From Aquabacterium fontiphilum (GTDB lineage: Bacteria; Pseudomonadota; Gammaproteobacteria; Burkholderiales; Burkholderiaceae_C): a DNA stretch of 64,000 nucleotides. Shown here in pieces: positions 39,690-49,072 of this stretch. Both the position numbers and the translations under genes were made by a program. The stretch lies in contig NZ_JAAAPN010000001.1 of assembly GCF_009909205.1 (NCBI RefSeq), forward strand, positions 186,001 to 250,000, written 5' to 3'. The first letter of the stretch is position 1. Every line of letters starts with the position of its first letter. The notes under the pieces were generated by a model, which was not told the DNA's origin, made no database searches, and worked only from the letters and a program-made list of their open reading frames with translations.

Positions 39690-40139
39690 TCAGGGCGAAG
39701 GGGCGGCGCTGGCCGGCAGGCCAAACACGTGGTCGAACACCCAGTTGAAGCAGAAGGTGTAGAACAAAAAGAACACGACCAGGCCGATGTCGGCCACGAG
39801 CGCGGCCCACCAGCTCATGTCCAGCCACCAGGCGATCAAGGGCACCGTCAGCAGCACCAGGCCGCCTTCGAAACCGATGGCATGCGCCACGCGGCGACGG
39901 ACCGTGCGCGTCCGGTCGGCCTGGCGTCGCTCCCACGCTTCGAACAGCGCATTGAAGACCATGTTCCAGCTCACGGCCGCCACCGAGGTGGCCAGGGCCA
40001 GGCTGCCCGCGTGGGCCAGCCCCTTGTCGGTGAACAGCATGACCGCCACGGTGACCACCGCCACGGCAATGGCTTCATAGAGCGTGGCGTGCACCACCTT
40101 GCGGCGCACCCCTTGCAGGGTGCCGATCCGGGCAGACAT
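39690..40139 (-). CDS. PACE-family multidrug efflux protein
   Basis: The product is 149 residues with four predicted membrane helices in two repeats, each starting with a basic-His-Ala element (RKVVHATLYEA and RRVAHAIGFEG). This tandem transmembrane-pair layout is that of AceI-type PACE transporters, which export biocides such as chlorhexidine; the Glu residues in each repeat are likely proton sites. It lies 12 bases after glpK on the same strand, so it may share the glp transcript. Confidence 0.85.
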   Translation of the reverse strand: MSARIGTLQGVRRKVVHATLYEAIAVAVVTVAVMLFTDKGLAHAGSLALATSVAAVSWNMVFNALFEAWERRQADRTRTVRRRVAHAIGFEGGLVLLTVPLIAWWLDMSWWAALVADIGLVVFFLFYTFCFNWVFDHVFGLPASAAPSP

Positions 40140-40151
40140 CGATGGCCTCGC

Positions 40152-41672
40152 TCAGTGGGTGCAGGCCTGCCGCACCGCGCGCTCCCATTCGGCCATGCGC
40201 TCGGCCGCGCGCTCGCGCGACAGCGTGGGGTAGAAGGTGCGGTCGGCCTGCCACAGACGGGCAATGGCCGTGGTGTCGGGGTAGACGCCGGTCGCCAGCC
40301 CGGCCAGATAGGCCGCGCCCAGCGCCGTGGTCTCGACCACCTTGGGCCGCACGACAGGAATGCCCAGCAGGTCGGCCTGGAACTGCATCAGCAGGTTGTT
40401 GACGCAGGCGCCGCCATCCACGCGCAACTCGCTGACCGCACGGCCGCCCGCGGCTTCGGCGTCACGGCTCATGGCCTGCAGCAGTGCCGCGCTCTGGAAG
40501 GCGACGGATTCCAGTGCTGCGCGGGCGATGTGGGCCACCGTGCTGCCCCGGGTCAGGCCCAGGATGGCGCCGCGCGCCTCGCTGTGCCAGTAGGGCGCAC
40601 CCAGGCCGGTGAAGGCCGGCACGAACACCACGCCGCCCGAATCGGGCACGCTTTCGGCCAGCGTCTGCACCTCGCTGGCTGCGCGGATGGCCTGCAACCC
40701 GTCGCGCAGCCACTGCACCACGGCGCCGCCGATGAACACGCTGCCTTCCATGGCGTAGGCGGGTTGCGCGCCCACCTGCGCGGCTGCCGTGGCCAGCAGG
40801 CCGTTGGCCGACTCGCGCGCCTGTTGGCCGGTGTGCATCAACATGAAGCAGCCCGTGCCATAGGTGTTCTTTGCCAGGCCCGCTTCGAAGCCGGCCTGCC
40901 CGAACAGTGCGGCCTGCTGGTCACCCGCGATGCCGCCCACCGGCAGCACGGGCACGCCGTCCGGGCTGTCGCCCCACACCGCGGGCGGCACCTCGCCGAA
41001 CACATGGCTGGAAGGCCGCACCTCAGGCAGGACACTGCGTGGCACGTTGAGCAGCGCGAGCAACTCGTCGTCCCACTGTTGGGTGTGGATGTTGAACAGC
41101 AGCGTGCGCGACGCATTGCTGACATCGGTGGCGTGCACGCGCCCGCCCGTCAGCTGCCACAGCAGCCAGCTGTCGACCGTGCCGAAGGCGAGTTCGCCCT
41201 GCTCGGCCGCGGCGCGGGCGCCGTCAACATGGTCGAGCAACCAGGCCAGCTTGGTGCCTGAAAAGTAAGGGTCGATCACCAGCCCGGTCTTGCGGCGGAC
41301 CTGCTCGCCCAGGCCGGCCTCACGCATCTGCGCGCAGCGTGTTTCGGTGCGGCGGTCCTGCCAGACGATGGCCCGCGCCACGGGCTGGCCCGTGTCCCGC
41401 CGCCACAGCACGACCGTCTCACGCTGGTTGGTGATGCCAATGCCGCGCAGCTGGGCCAGGTCATGGCCCTGGGCGCGCAACTGCGCCAGCGCCTGCGCTG
41501 CGGTGTCGCGCTGGGTGGCCCACAGCTCCAGCGGGTCGTGCTCGACCCAGCCGGGTTGGGGGTAGTGCTGGCGGATCTCCAGCTGCGCGCTGGCCAGGAT
41601 GCGGCCTTGCGCGTCGAACACGATGCTGCGGGAACTGGAGGTGCCCTGGTCGAGGGCGAGCAGGTAGCTCAT
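40152..41672 (-). CDS. glpK: Glycerol kinase
   Basis: The product is 506 residues and matches GlpK throughout ([16 protein letters not shown] at the ATPase phosphate site, [41 protein letters not shown]). It phosphorylates glycerol to glycerol-3-phosphate. It lies 15 bases after glpR on the same strand, and glpD diverges from glpR. No glpF facilitator is in the window. Confidence 0.96.
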   Translation of the reverse strand: MSYLLALDQGTSSSRSIVFDAQGRILASAQLEIRQHYPQPGWVEHDPLELWATQRDTAAQALAQLRAQGHDLAQLRGIGITNQRETVVLWRRDTGQPVARAIVWQDRRTETRCAQMREAGLGEQVRRKTGLVIDPYFSGTKLAWLLDHVDGARAAAEQGELAFGTVDSWLLWQLTGGRVHATDVSNASRTLLFNIHTQQWDDELLALLNVPRSVLPEVRPSSHVFGEVPPAVWGDSPDGVPVLPVGGIAGDQQAALFGQAGFEAGLAKNTYGTGCFMLMHTGQQARESANGLLATAAAQVGAQPAYAMEGSVFIGGAVVQWLRDGLQAIRAASEVQTLAESVPDSGGVVFVPAFTGLGAPYWHSEARGAILGLTRGSTVAHIARAALESVAFQSAALLQAMSRDAEAAGGRAVSELRVDGGACVNNLLMQFQADLLGIPVVRPKVVETTALGAAYLAGLATGVYPDTTAIARLWQADRTFYPTLSRERAAERMAEWERAVRQACTH

Positions 41673-41687
41673 GGTGATGCACAGGCG

Positions 41688-42470
41688 TCAGGACGCGATG
41701 GTCAGGCCCACACCCCATTCCTGCATCATCTGCGGGAACGGGGCCGGGGGCAGGGCTTCGGTGAACACGCGGCGCATGTCGCGCAGATGGGCGACCTTGG
41801 CCAGCGCGGCTTCGCCGAACTTGCTGACATCGGCCACCAGCCAGCATTCGCGCGCCTGCTTCATCAGGGTCTGCACGACTGGCAGCTCGCGCAGATCGCG
41901 GTCGCGCATCGTGCCGTCGGGGTCCACACCCAGCGTGCTGATGATGGCGTAGTCCACCCGGAACTGGGACAGGAAGGACACGGTGCTCTCGCCCTCGAGC
42001 GCGCTGTCGCGCCCGCGGAGCACGCCGCCGGCAATGTGCACCTTGCATTCGCGGTGTTCGCTTAGCAGGTTGGCGACGTGCAGGTTGTGGGTGACCACCG
42101 TCAGGCCAGGCTTGTCGAGCAGGGCGCGTGCCACGGCTTCGACCGTGGTGCCGATGCCCAGCATCAGGCTGCTGCCCGCGGGAATGGCGGCTGCCACGGA
42201 CTGGGCAATGCGCGCCTTCGCGTCGGCGCGCAGGGCCTGACGTTCTTTCCAGGCGCCACCCAGCGGCATCTCGCGCGGCAGGCTCACGCCGCCGTGGAAG
42301 CGCTGCAGCAGCCCCGCGTCGGCCAGGCGCTGGACATCCCGCCGCACCGTCTGCATCGTCACGTTCAGGCGCTGGGCCAGCCGCTCCACGGACACGGCGC
42401 CCCGGGTCTTGACCTCGTCAAGCAGGGCCTGTTGGCGTGGGTTGGGGCTCCAGCTGGAAGCGGCGGGCAT
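41688..42470 (-). CDS. glpR: DeoR-family repressor of glycerol genes
   Basis: The product is 260 residues. The DeoR helix-turn-helix is at about 20-45 (VSVERLAQRLNVTMQTVRRDVQRL), and the C-terminal DeoRC sensor domain follows (GTTVEAVARAL, HIAGGVLRGRDSAL). AGGAGAC precedes the ATG. It heads glpR-glpK and is divergent from glpD, with repeated CGAAA motifs between them. It likely represses both directions until glycerol-3-phosphate is present. Confidence 0.9.
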   Translation of the reverse strand: MPAASSWSPNPRQQALLDEVKTRGAVSVERLAQRLNVTMQTVRRDVQRLADAGLLQRFHGGVSLPREMPLGGAWKERQALRADAKARIAQSVAAAIPAGSSLMLGIGTTVEAVARALLDKPGLTVVTHNLHVANLLSEHRECKVHIAGGVLRGRDSALEGESTVSFLSQFRVDYAIISTLGVDPDGTMRDRDLRELPVVQTLMKQARECWLVADVSKFGEAALAKVAHLRDMRRVFTEALPPAPFPQMMQEWGVGLTIAS

Positions 42471-42531
42471 GGGCGATGTCTCCTGTGGTGGCCCTCGTGA
42501 GGCCTTGGTTCGCGGACAAGTTCGCAGGTTA

Positions 42532-42570
42532 TACGAAAAAACAAAGACAAAAACGAAAAGAAACGATCAA
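42532..42570. promoter_or_regulatory. Candidate GlpR operator: repeated ACGAAA/TTTCG elements
   Basis: Between glpR and glpD lies an A-rich, almost purine-only tract with TACGAAA near 42532, AACGAAA near 42552 and AACGATC near 42562. DeoR-type repressors bind repeats of TTTCG/CGAAA, so this is the expected operator region. The strand asymmetry is striking in this high-GC sequence. Confidence 0.5.
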
Positions 42571-42627
42571 ATACGATACGCTTCGCGCTGTCATTTGCGC
42601 GTTTCTGTCACTTTTCGGGAGTTTGCC

Positions 42628-44274
42628 TTGTCTCCGACCCCATCCTCCACCGTCTCTGCCCCTGCGGACCACACCGTCGACGTGCTGGTGGTGGGTGGTG
42701 GCATCAACGGCGTCGGCATCGCACGCGACCTCGCCGGCCGAGGCTGGCGCGTGCTGTTGTGCGAGCAGGACGACCTCGCCAGCCACACCTCGTCGGCATC
42801 GACGAAGCTCATCCACGGGGGGCTGCGTTACCTGGAGTATGGCGAGTTCGGTCTGGTTCGCAAGGCCCTGATGGAGCGCGAGGTGCTGCTGCGCTCGGCG
42901 CCGCACATCATGTGGCCCTTGCGCTTCGTGTTGCCTCACGACGCCAGCATGCGCCCGGCCTGGATGATCCGCGCGGGCCTGTGGCTGTACGACCATCTCG
43001 CGCGGCGCGAGTTTCTGCCAGGCAGCCACGCCGTGGCGCTGGACCGCAGCCCGCTGGGGGGGCCGCTGCAGCCGGGCTGGCGCAAGGGCTTCGTTTACTC
43101 GGATGGCTGGGTGGACGACGCCCGCCTGGTCGTGCTCTGCGCGCGCGACGCGGTGCAGCGGGGCGCCAAGGTGCTGACGCGCACCCGCTGTGCACACATC
43201 ACGGCCGAAGGCCATGGCTGGCGCGCCGAACTGCTCAGCCGCGACGCGCACACGGGTGACACGGTGCGGCGCGTGAGCGTACGCGCGCGCAGCGTGGTCA
43301 ATGCGGCGGGCCCCTGGGCGGAACACCTGCTGCGCCAGGTGATGCGGGTGCAGACGCCGGGCAATCACGGACAGGGTGGCCAGGGCGGCGTGGGCAACCC
43401 GGGACGCCTGCGCCTGGTCAAGGGCAGCCACATCGTCGTGCCCCGGCTGTTCGACCATGACCACGCCTACATCTTCCAGGGGCAGGACCGCCGCATCATT
43501 TTCGCCATCCCCTACGAGACGCACTACACGCTGGTGGGCACCACCGATGTCGAATGGCGCGACGACCCGGCTCGGGTGGCCATCGATGGCGACGAAGTGG
43601 CCTATCTGTGTCGCGAACTGGGGCGCTACCTGGCGCGGCCGATCCAGCCCGCTGACGTGGTGTGGTCGTACGCGGGCGTGCGCCCGCTGCTGGACGATGC
43701 CAGCGGCAACGCAGCCGCGGTGACGCGTGACTACCTGCTGCAGGCCCGCGCCGAACCCGCGCCGTGGCTCACTGTGTGGGGCGGCAAGCTCACCACCTTC
43801 CGTGTGCTGGCCGAGCAGGCCGCCCATCAGGTCGGGGCGCTGTTGGGCGAGCCCCGCCGCGCGTGGACGGCCGATGCGACCTTGCCCGGTGGTGACCTCG
43901 CGGGTGTGATGTGCGAGCCCCTGCAGCCCGGCCAGGCGCTGAGCCAGTACCTGGGCTGGTTGCTGACCCGTTACCCGTGGATGGAAGTCGAGCTGCTGCA
44001 GCGCTGGGCGCGCACCTATGGCAGCGAGGTTCCGCGGCTGCTGGAGGGCGCGAGCACGTGCGCTGAGCTGGGCGCCGAGGTGGCCCCCGGGGTGTTCGAG
44101 CGGGAACTCCTTCACCTGGTCGAGCACGAGTGGGCACAGACTGGCGACGACGTGCTGTGGCGCCGCACCAAGCTCGGCCTGCACCTGGACGCGGCAGGGC
44201 GGGAGCAGGTGCGCCAGTGGCTGCGTCAGCGCGCGGTGCAGTCGTTCGTCCGGATGCGGGGTGTTGGCGCGTGA
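42628..44274 (+). CDS. glpD: Glycerol-3-phosphate dehydrogenase (aerobic, FAD)
   Basis: The product is 548 residues. VDVLVVGGGINGVGIARDL is the FAD-binding Rossmann motif near residue 18-36, and SASTKLIHGGLRYLEYGEF and VGTTDVEW are typical of GlpD. It oxidises glycerol-3-phosphate to dihydroxyacetone phosphate at the inner membrane and feeds quinones. The start is TTG at 42628, decided by GGGAG at 42617-42621 six bases upstream; the open frame further upstream overlaps the operator region. It is divergent from glpR-glpK. Confidence 0.93.
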   Translation: MSPTPSSTVSAPADHTVDVLVVGGGINGVGIARDLAGRGWRVLLCEQDDLASHTSSASTKLIHGGLRYLEYGEFGLVRKALMEREVLLRSAPHIMWPLRFVLPHDASMRPAWMIRAGLWLYDHLARREFLPGSHAVALDRSPLGGPLQPGWRKGFVYSDGWVDDARLVVLCARDAVQRGAKVLTRTRCAHITAEGHGWRAELLSRDAHTGDTVRRVSVRARSVVNAAGPWAEHLLRQVMRVQTPGNHGQGGQGGVGNPGRLRLVKGSHIVVPRLFDHDHAYIFQGQDRRIIFAIPYETHYTLVGTTDVEWRDDPARVAIDGDEVAYLCRELGRYLARPIQPADVVWSYAGVRPLLDDASGNAAAVTRDYLLQARAEPAPWLTVWGGKLTTFRVLAEQAAHQVGALLGEPRRAWTADATLPGGDLAGVMCEPLQPGQALSQYLGWLLTRYPWMEVELLQRWARTYGSEVPRLLEGASTCAELGAEVAPGVFERELLHLVEHEWAQTGDDVLWRRTKLGLHLDAAGREQVRQWLRQRAVQSFVRMRGVGA

Positions 44275-44350
44275 TGTCAAAATGCTGGCTGCTGCGGTCA
44301 AGACGACGCGGTGGCCCCTGACCACACTCAGCCGCTTTTGGAGTTGACCC

Positions 44351-45145
44351 ATGCACCCTGCTCAAGCGCCCGCCCTTTTCGTGACCGGTGCTGCCGCCGG
44401 CATCGGCCGCGCGGTGGCCGAGCGGTTTGCAGCCCAGGGCTGGTTCGTGGGCCTGTGGGACATCGACGAAGCGGGGGTGCTGGCCGTGCAGCGCGGCCTC
44501 GGCGGCGCCGCAACGGTGGCGGGCCGGTTGGATGTGACGCAGCCCGAGGACTGGGATGCGGCCCTGCGCCGCTTCACCGATGCGGCGGGCGGGCGGTTGG
44601 ATGTGCTGCTCAACAACGCGGGCATCGCCGTGACCAGCCCATTCGAGGCGGCCGATCTGGCACGCCACCACCGCCTTATCGACATCAACCTCAAGGGCGT
44701 GGTCAATGGGTGTCATGCCGCGGCGCTGTACCTGCGCCGCACGCCAGGCAGTCGCGTGATCAACATGTGCTCGGCCTCGGCCTTGTACGGCCAGCCCGAA
44801 CTGGCCAGCTACTCGGCCACCAAGGCCGCCGTACGCAGCCTGACCGAGGCGCTGGACATCGAGTGGCAGCGCCATGGTGTGCGTGTGGTCGACGTGCTGC
44901 CGCTGTTCGTCAACACCGCCATGGTGGCCGACGAGGTCAGCCGCATGAAAACGGTGCAGACCCTGGGTGTGAGACTGGGCCCCGAAGACGTGGCCGAGGC
45001 GGTCTGGCGGCTGGCCAACATGGCGGCCGCGCGCATGCCCGTGCACACCCATGTCGGCTGGCAGACCAAGCTGTTTGCACTGCTCTCCAAGCTGTCGCCC
45101 AGCTTCATGAACCGCGTGGTGACGGCCCGCATGGCGGGCTACTGA
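44351..45145 (+). CDS. Short-chain dehydrogenase/reductase
   Basis: The product is 264 residues. TGAAAGIG at 12-19 binds the cofactor, WDID near 37 suggests NAD preference, NNAG is present, and Tyr154/Lys158 in YSATK are catalytic. The C-terminal region has some hydrophobic residues (TKLFALLSKLSP) that could touch the membrane. The substrate is unknown. It follows glpD by 76 bases and is convergent with the thioesterase gene. Confidence 0.88.
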   Translation: MHPAQAPALFVTGAAAGIGRAVAERFAAQGWFVGLWDIDEAGVLAVQRGLGGAATVAGRLDVTQPEDWDAALRRFTDAAGGRLDVLLNNAGIAVTSPFEAADLARHHRLIDINLKGVVNGCHAAALYLRRTPGSRVINMCSASALYGQPELASYSATKAAVRSLTEALDIEWQRHGVRVVDVLPLFVNTAMVADEVSRMKTVQTLGVRLGPEDVAEAVWRLANMAAARMPVHTHVGWQTKLFALLSKLSPSFMNRVVTARMAGY

Positions 45146-45152
45146 GCCCGCC

Positions 45153-45167
45153 CCTCGCTTGGCGAGG
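45153..45167. other. Hairpin between convergent genes
   Basis: CCTCGC (45153-45158) pairs with GCGAGG (45162-45167) around TTG. It lies in the 26-base gap between the convergent SDR and thioesterase genes and may help end both transcripts, though no T-run follows. Confidence 0.35.
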
Positions 45168-45171
45168 CCCT

Positions 45172-46143
45172 TCAGGCGTCGTCGCGCGGCATCAGGAAGT
45201 GACCACGGGCCTGCACCACCGGCTTGCACGGGTCGTCCTGCCACAGCGACACCATCACCAGCGCCACGCGGTTGCCCTGGCGCACCGTGGTGCATTGTGC
45301 AAAGGTGTCCACCGGCTTGGCCGAGCGCATGTAGGCGATCGCGAAGTCCACGCCGCGCGGCACGCCCGTGATGCCCGGGTTGGTCTGCACCAGGTGCAGG
45401 ATCATGGCCGTTTCGCCGAAGCCGGCCAAGATGCCGCCGTGCAGCGCTGGCAGCACCGGGTTGCCGATCAGCTCGGGCTTGAAGGGCATGCGGAACACCG
45501 GGCCCGCGTCCACCTGCGTCTGCTGGTGGATGTTCAGAAAGTCCACATAAGGCGAGCGGCCCGGTGGCAGCGCCAGGGTTTCGGGGGTGGCGTCGGGGGT
45601 CGACACGAACACCTTGCTCGACTCCACACTGGCCGGTGCGATGAGTGCCGAGGCGGCTTCTGAGGGTGTGGGCTGGCGCGACGCGGTGCCCGCATCCTTG
45701 CGGCGCGTGTTGGCCGTGGCGCGCATGAAAGTGGCGTGCACAGTGGCCACAGGCTCGCTCTGACCGGGCTGGTGCAGTTCGCCGCGCACAAAGGCGACGC
45801 TGCGCGACAGCCGATGGCATTCGGCCGTGCAGATCAGGTCGGTTTCGGCCACCGGCGGGCGCAGGTAATCCATGCGCAGGTCAAGCGTGGCGTAAGGCTC
45901 GAGTTCTTCCATCGCGCAGCCGACGGCCACACCGCAGGCCGTATCGGCCAGCACGCTCAGGCAGCCGGGGTGGATCAGCTTGCGTTCGCTGTCACCGGTC
46001 CACGTGGCGCGCGCGGGCAGAAGCAGGCTGCAGCGGCCTTCGCTGACGTCTTCCAGCCGCATGCCCGACGCCGACGCGTAAGGGATGCCCGAGATGAAGG
46101 CCTGCGCCGAGGCCTTGCGGTTGTCGCCAGTGAAGATGCTCAT
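45172..46143 (-). CDS. Tandem hotdog-fold thioesterase
   Basis: The product is about 323 residues built of two PaaI-like hotdog halves. The first has IHPGCLSVLADTACGVAVG and TLDLRMDYLRP; the second has LPALHGGILAGFGETAMI and VDFAIAYMRSAKPVDT. They are joined by a Ser/Ala/Pro-rich linker at about residues 155-185. Such proteins hydrolyse acyl-CoA. The start is ATG 46143 (MSIFTGDNRKA); a GTG at 46188 in frame is the alternative. It follows the DUF1439 lipoprotein gene. Confidence 0.78.
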   Translation of the reverse strand: MSIFTGDNRKASAQAFISGIPYASASGMRLEDVSEGRCSLLLPARATWTGDSERKLIHPGCLSVLADTACGVAVGCAMEELEPYATLDLRMDYLRPPVAETDLICTAECHRLSRSVAFVRGELHQPGQSEPVATVHATFMRATANTRRKDAGTASRQPTPSEAASALIAPASVESSKVFVSTPDATPETLALPPGRSPYVDFLNIHQQTQVDAGPVFRMPFKPELIGNPVLPALHGGILAGFGETAMILHLVQTNPGITGVPRGVDFAIAYMRSAKPVDTFAQCTTVRQGNRVALVMVSLWQDDPCKPVVQARGHFLMPRDDA

Positions 46144-46197
46144 GCCGATGCTCGATCGAGGAGAACGCGGAGAAACCGCATTGTCCACAAGTTTCGA

Positions 46198-46767
46198 TCA
46201 GCGTGGGCGCAGGTCGACCGCGAGGCCCTGGGCCGTGACACGCAGGTCGTGCACCACATAGCCCATGCGGTCGGCCCGGCGCAGGTCTTCCGGCTTGAAG
46301 CGGTGCACGATCTGGTTGTCCAGCCGCTCTTCGGCCAGCCAAGCCGCGGCGCGGGTGAGGCCCCGCTCCAGCGTGGCCGGCAGCCCGGCGATGCGGGCCG
46401 ATTCCACCTTCGGCTGCTTGAGCCGGATGGTCATGTCCTGAGGCTCAAAGCGCAGCCCGAAGCTCAGCGCCACCTCGCCCTTGTGCTCCTGGCTGCGCAA
46501 CAGGTCCTTGGCCACCAGCGGGATGGCCGCCGTCACGCGGTTGGTGTCGGGGTGCAGCGTGAGCCGGGGCGCCAGCGCCTGAACATCCAGCACGTTCATC
46601 AGGCGCTGTGTGGCGGGAAACTGCTTCGAGAGCTTGTCCAGCAACTCGGCCTGGCTGATCTCGACCGTACGCGGGCCAAGCACGCTGGCGCAGGCGGTCA
46701 GCAAGGCGATGCCGCTGCCGGCGAGCCACCAGGGCGCCATCCGCAGCCAGGCGCGTCGCCCGTTCAT
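46198..46767 (-). CDS. DUF1439-type lipoprotein
   Basis: The product is about 189 residues. A twin-basic N-terminus and hydrophobic core lead to a lipobox with Cys26 (LLTACAS). The mature part has a mixed alpha/beta pattern with VEISQAELLDKLSKQFP, the opening typical of DUF1439. It is probably attached to a membrane leaflet in the periplasm. ATG 46767 is chosen; ATG 46791 in frame is possible. Function is unknown. It lies between a PIN-domain gene and the thioesterase gene. Confidence 0.75.
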   Translation of the reverse strand: MNGRRAWLRMAPWWLAGSGIALLTACASVLGPRTVEISQAELLDKLSKQFPATQRLMNVLDVQALAPRLTLHPDTNRVTAAIPLVAKDLLRSQEHKGEVALSFGLRFEPQDMTIRLKQPKVESARIAGLPATLERGLTRAAAWLAEERLDNQIVHRFKPEDLRRADRMGYVVHDLRVTAQGLAVDLRPR

Positions 46768-46798
46768 GGGGTCAGGGGTGTGTGCAGCCATGGGCCGA

Positions 46799-47272
46799 TC
46801 ATGCCGCATCCCGCAGGGGCGTGCCGGCCCAGGTGGCCAGCGGCAGCACCTGCACCCCATGCAGGCGCTGCGCGCGCCGGCCGAGCTTGAGCAGCGCCGC
46901 ATCCTTGCTGAACAGCCAGCGTGCGCCCACGTGGATGGCCAGGTCGATGAAGACTTGGTCATCAGGATCCTTGCAGCGCAAGCCGCAACGTGGCGGCTCG
47001 TCCACGAAGGTCGCGTGCTGGAACACCGTCAGCGTCAACATCGGGTCGGGCTGCCAGTCGCGGAAGTAACTGCGCGGCCAGACCTGGTGCCACTCCTGCT
47101 CCATCGAGGGGCAGGCGAGCCAACGCAGCGCGCCGCTGAGGATGCCGTCGACAATGGGCTGGGCGGCGGGGTCTTTGAAGACGCGCCAGTCGAGCAGGGC
47201 GTTCGTGTCGAGGATGACGATGGGGGCGCTGTCGTCCGCTGGGTGATCCATGCGCAGTGTGCCCGTTTGCAT
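46799..47272 (-). CDS. PIN-domain protein (COG1569-like putative nuclease)
   Basis: The product is 157 residues. VILDTNALLDW holds the first PIN aspartate, and CKDPDDQVFIDLAIHVGARWLFSKDAALL gives the later acidic residues in the order seen in PIN nucleases. No antitoxin gene lies upstream; instead its ATG shares one base with the mnmA stop (TGATG), which suggests coupled translation. An ATG at 47251 is a second possible start. It may be a solitary RNase rather than a toxin. Confidence 0.75.
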   Translation of the reverse strand: MQTGTLRMDHPADDSAPIVILDTNALLDWRVFKDPAAQPIVDGILSGALRWLACPSMEQEWHQVWPRSYFRDWQPDPMLTLTVFQHATFVDEPPRCGLRCKDPDDQVFIDLAIHVGARWLFSKDAALLKLGRRAQRLHGVQVLPLATWAGTPLRDAA

Positions 47273-48408
47273 CACGCCGCCGACGCGATCACGCCCCCGC
47301 CCAGGCACACCTCGCCCTGGTACAGCACGGCCGATTGCCCGGGCGTAACCGCCCATTGCGCCTGCGGAAAGCGCAGCTGCAAGGTCCTGGCATCCACCGC
47401 CGTCACCTCGCAGGGCGCATCGGCCTGGCGATAGCGCGTCTTGGCGCCGACGCCTGCCTGTGCCAGCGTCGGCCCGCGCCCATCCACCCAGCTCAAATCG
47501 TCGGCCATTAGCGTGTGCTGCTGCAGCCAGGGGTGGTCGTGCCCCTGCACCACATACAGCGTGTTGGTGGTCATGTCCTTGCGCGCGACAAACCAGGGTT
47601 CGTGCTCGCCGCCGCCACGGGAAGCGCCCTTGTCCTTCACGCCACCGATGCCGATGCCCTTGCGCTGGCCCAGCGTGTAGAAGCTCAGGCCGACGTGCTC
47701 GCCCAGCTTGCGGCCACGGTCGTCCTTGATGGGGCCGGGGGTGTTGCTCAGGTAGCGGTTGAGAAACTCGCGGAACGGCCGCTCGCCAATGAAGCAGATG
47801 CCGGTCGAATCCTTCTTCTTCGCGTTGGGTAGCCGGATCTCGTCGGCAATGCGGCGTACCTCGGTCTTGGGCAACTCGCCCACCGGGAACATCGTCTTGC
47901 TCAGCTGCGCCTGGTTCAGGCGATGCAGGAAGTAACTCTGATCCTTCAGCGGGTCGAGCCCCTTGAGCAGCTCGAAGCGCTCTCCGCCTTCGAACGAGGC
48001 ATCGGCCACCCCGCGCACCCGCGCATAGTGCCCGGTGGCGATCTTCTCTGCGCCCAGGCGCATCGCGTGGTCCAGAAAGGCCTTGAACTTGATCTCGGCG
48101 TTGCACAGCACATCGGGGTTGGGCGTGCGGCCGGCCTGGTACTCGCGCAGAAACTCGGCGAAGACGCGGTCCTTGTAGTCGGCTGCGAAATTCACGTGCT
48201 CGATCTCGATGCCGATCACGTCGGCGACCGACGCGGCATCCAGGAAATCCTGACGCGACGAGCAATACTCGCTGTCGTCGTCATCTTCCCAGTTCTTCAT
48301 GAAGATGCCGATGACCTCGTGGCCCTGCTGTTTCAGCAGCCAGGCCGAGACGGCCGAATCCACGCCGCCGCTCAGGCCTACAACGACGCGGTGGAGGGGC
48401 TGAGACAT
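47272..48408 (-). CDS. mnmA: tRNA-specific 2-thiouridylase
   Basis: The product is 378 residues. The PP-loop GLSGGVDS at 11-18 activates U34 with ATP. Cys102 in NPDVLCN and Cys205 in [11 protein letters not shown] are the two catalytic cysteines. It makes the 2-thio group of s2U34 in tRNAs for Lys, Glu and Gln. The ATG at 48408 gives the normal N-terminus. nudJ lies upstream on the same strand, as in E. coli, and the PIN gene is coupled downstream. Confidence 0.95.
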   Translation of the reverse strand: MSQPLHRVVVGLSGGVDSAVSAWLLKQQGHEVIGIFMKNWEDDDDSEYCSSRQDFLDAASVADVIGIEIEHVNFAADYKDRVFAEFLREYQAGRTPNPDVLCNAEIKFKAFLDHAMRLGAEKIATGHYARVRGVADASFEGGERFELLKGLDPLKDQSYFLHRLNQAQLSKTMFPVGELPKTEVRRIADEIRLPNAKKKDSTGICFIGERPFREFLNRYLSNTPGPIKDDRGRKLGEHVGLSFYTLGQRKGIGIGGVKDKGASRGGGEHEPWFVARKDMTTNTLYVVQGHDHPWLQQHTLMADDLSWVDGRGPTLAQAGVGAKTRYRQADAPCEVTAVDARTLQLRFPQAQWAVTPGQSAVLYQGEVCLGGGVIASAA

Positions 48409-48430
48409 GGTGGGATGCACGGCAAGGGCT

Positions 48431-48446
48431 GACCGGCGAGCCGGTC
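48431..48446. other. Inverted repeat between nudJ and mnmA
   Basis: GACCGGC (48431-48437) and GCCGGTC (48440-48446) are exact inverted repeats with only two bases between. The element lies in the 47-base gap between nudJ and mnmA. No T-run is present, so a processing or pausing site is more likely than a terminator. Confidence 0.35.
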
Positions 48447-48455
48447 GGGGCCGAC

Positions 48456-49013
48456 TCAGGCGGCGCGGTTGAAGTTGGGCGCGGAGAACACGCTGTCGTG
48501 CACCGTGAGCAGCGACAGCGGGTAGCGCTCGCCAGCCAGATAGCGCTCGACACACTCCAGCACCAGCGGGCTGCGGTGGCGCTCAGGGCAGGCACGGATC
48601 TCGTCCGGCGTCATCCACACGGTGCGCACGATCCCCTCGTCGAGCTGCAGGCTGGCGTCGGCCTCCGACACGGTGCCGTAAAAAGCCAGCCGCAGGTAGG
48701 TGACGTCTTCGCCGGTACGCGTGCGGCGGAAGCGCGACATGAACATGCCCACAAAACCGTGCGGCTGGAACGTGCGCGCGGTTTCCTCGAGTGTCTCGCG
48801 GATCACGCCCTGAATGGGCGATTCACCCAGGTCCAGGTGGCCTGCCGGGTTGTTCAGCAGCAGGCCATCCGAGGTGTCTTCCTCGACCAGCAGGAAGCGG
48901 CCGTCATGCTCGATCAGCGCCGCCACGGTGACGTTGGGCTTCCAGCGCACCTTGGCAGGTGACTGGGGCGCGTCCGCGGCAGAGAGGGCTTCCAGCAAAT
49001 CGACGGGGTTCAT
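48456..49013 (-). CDS. nudJ: NUDIX hydrolase, NudJ-like
   Basis: The product is 185 residues. The NUDIX box is [20 protein letters not shown]. NudJ in E. coli is a thiamine-pyrophosphate/nucleotide phosphatase located next to mnmA, and the same order is kept here. The start is placed at ATG 49013 ([11 protein letters not shown]); ATG 49040 in frame is possible and neither has a clear ribosome-binding site. The family core begins at about residue 25. Confidence 0.85.
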   Translation of the reverse strand: MNPVDLLEALSAADAPQSPAKVRWKPNVTVAALIEHDGRFLLVEEDTSDGLLLNNPAGHLDLGESPIQGVIRETLEETARTFQPHGFVGMFMSRFRRTRTGEDVTYLRLAFYGTVSEADASLQLDEGIVRTVWMTPDEIRACPERHRSPLVLECVERYLAGERYPLSLLTVHDSVFSAPNFNRAA

Positions 49014-49072
49014 GAGCCGAGCATTATCCGCCAAGATCATGTCCAACGGGTGACGATGTGATCCCCCCGGTC

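Noticed and set aside
42409-42627. Upstream extension of the glpD frame
   Set aside because: It would cover the operator and part of glpR, and is poor in known GlpD sequence; the TTG with GGGAG at the right distance explains the start.
46799-47272. PIN gene as half of a toxin-antitoxin pair
   Set aside because: No small antitoxin gene precedes or overlaps it; mnmA does.
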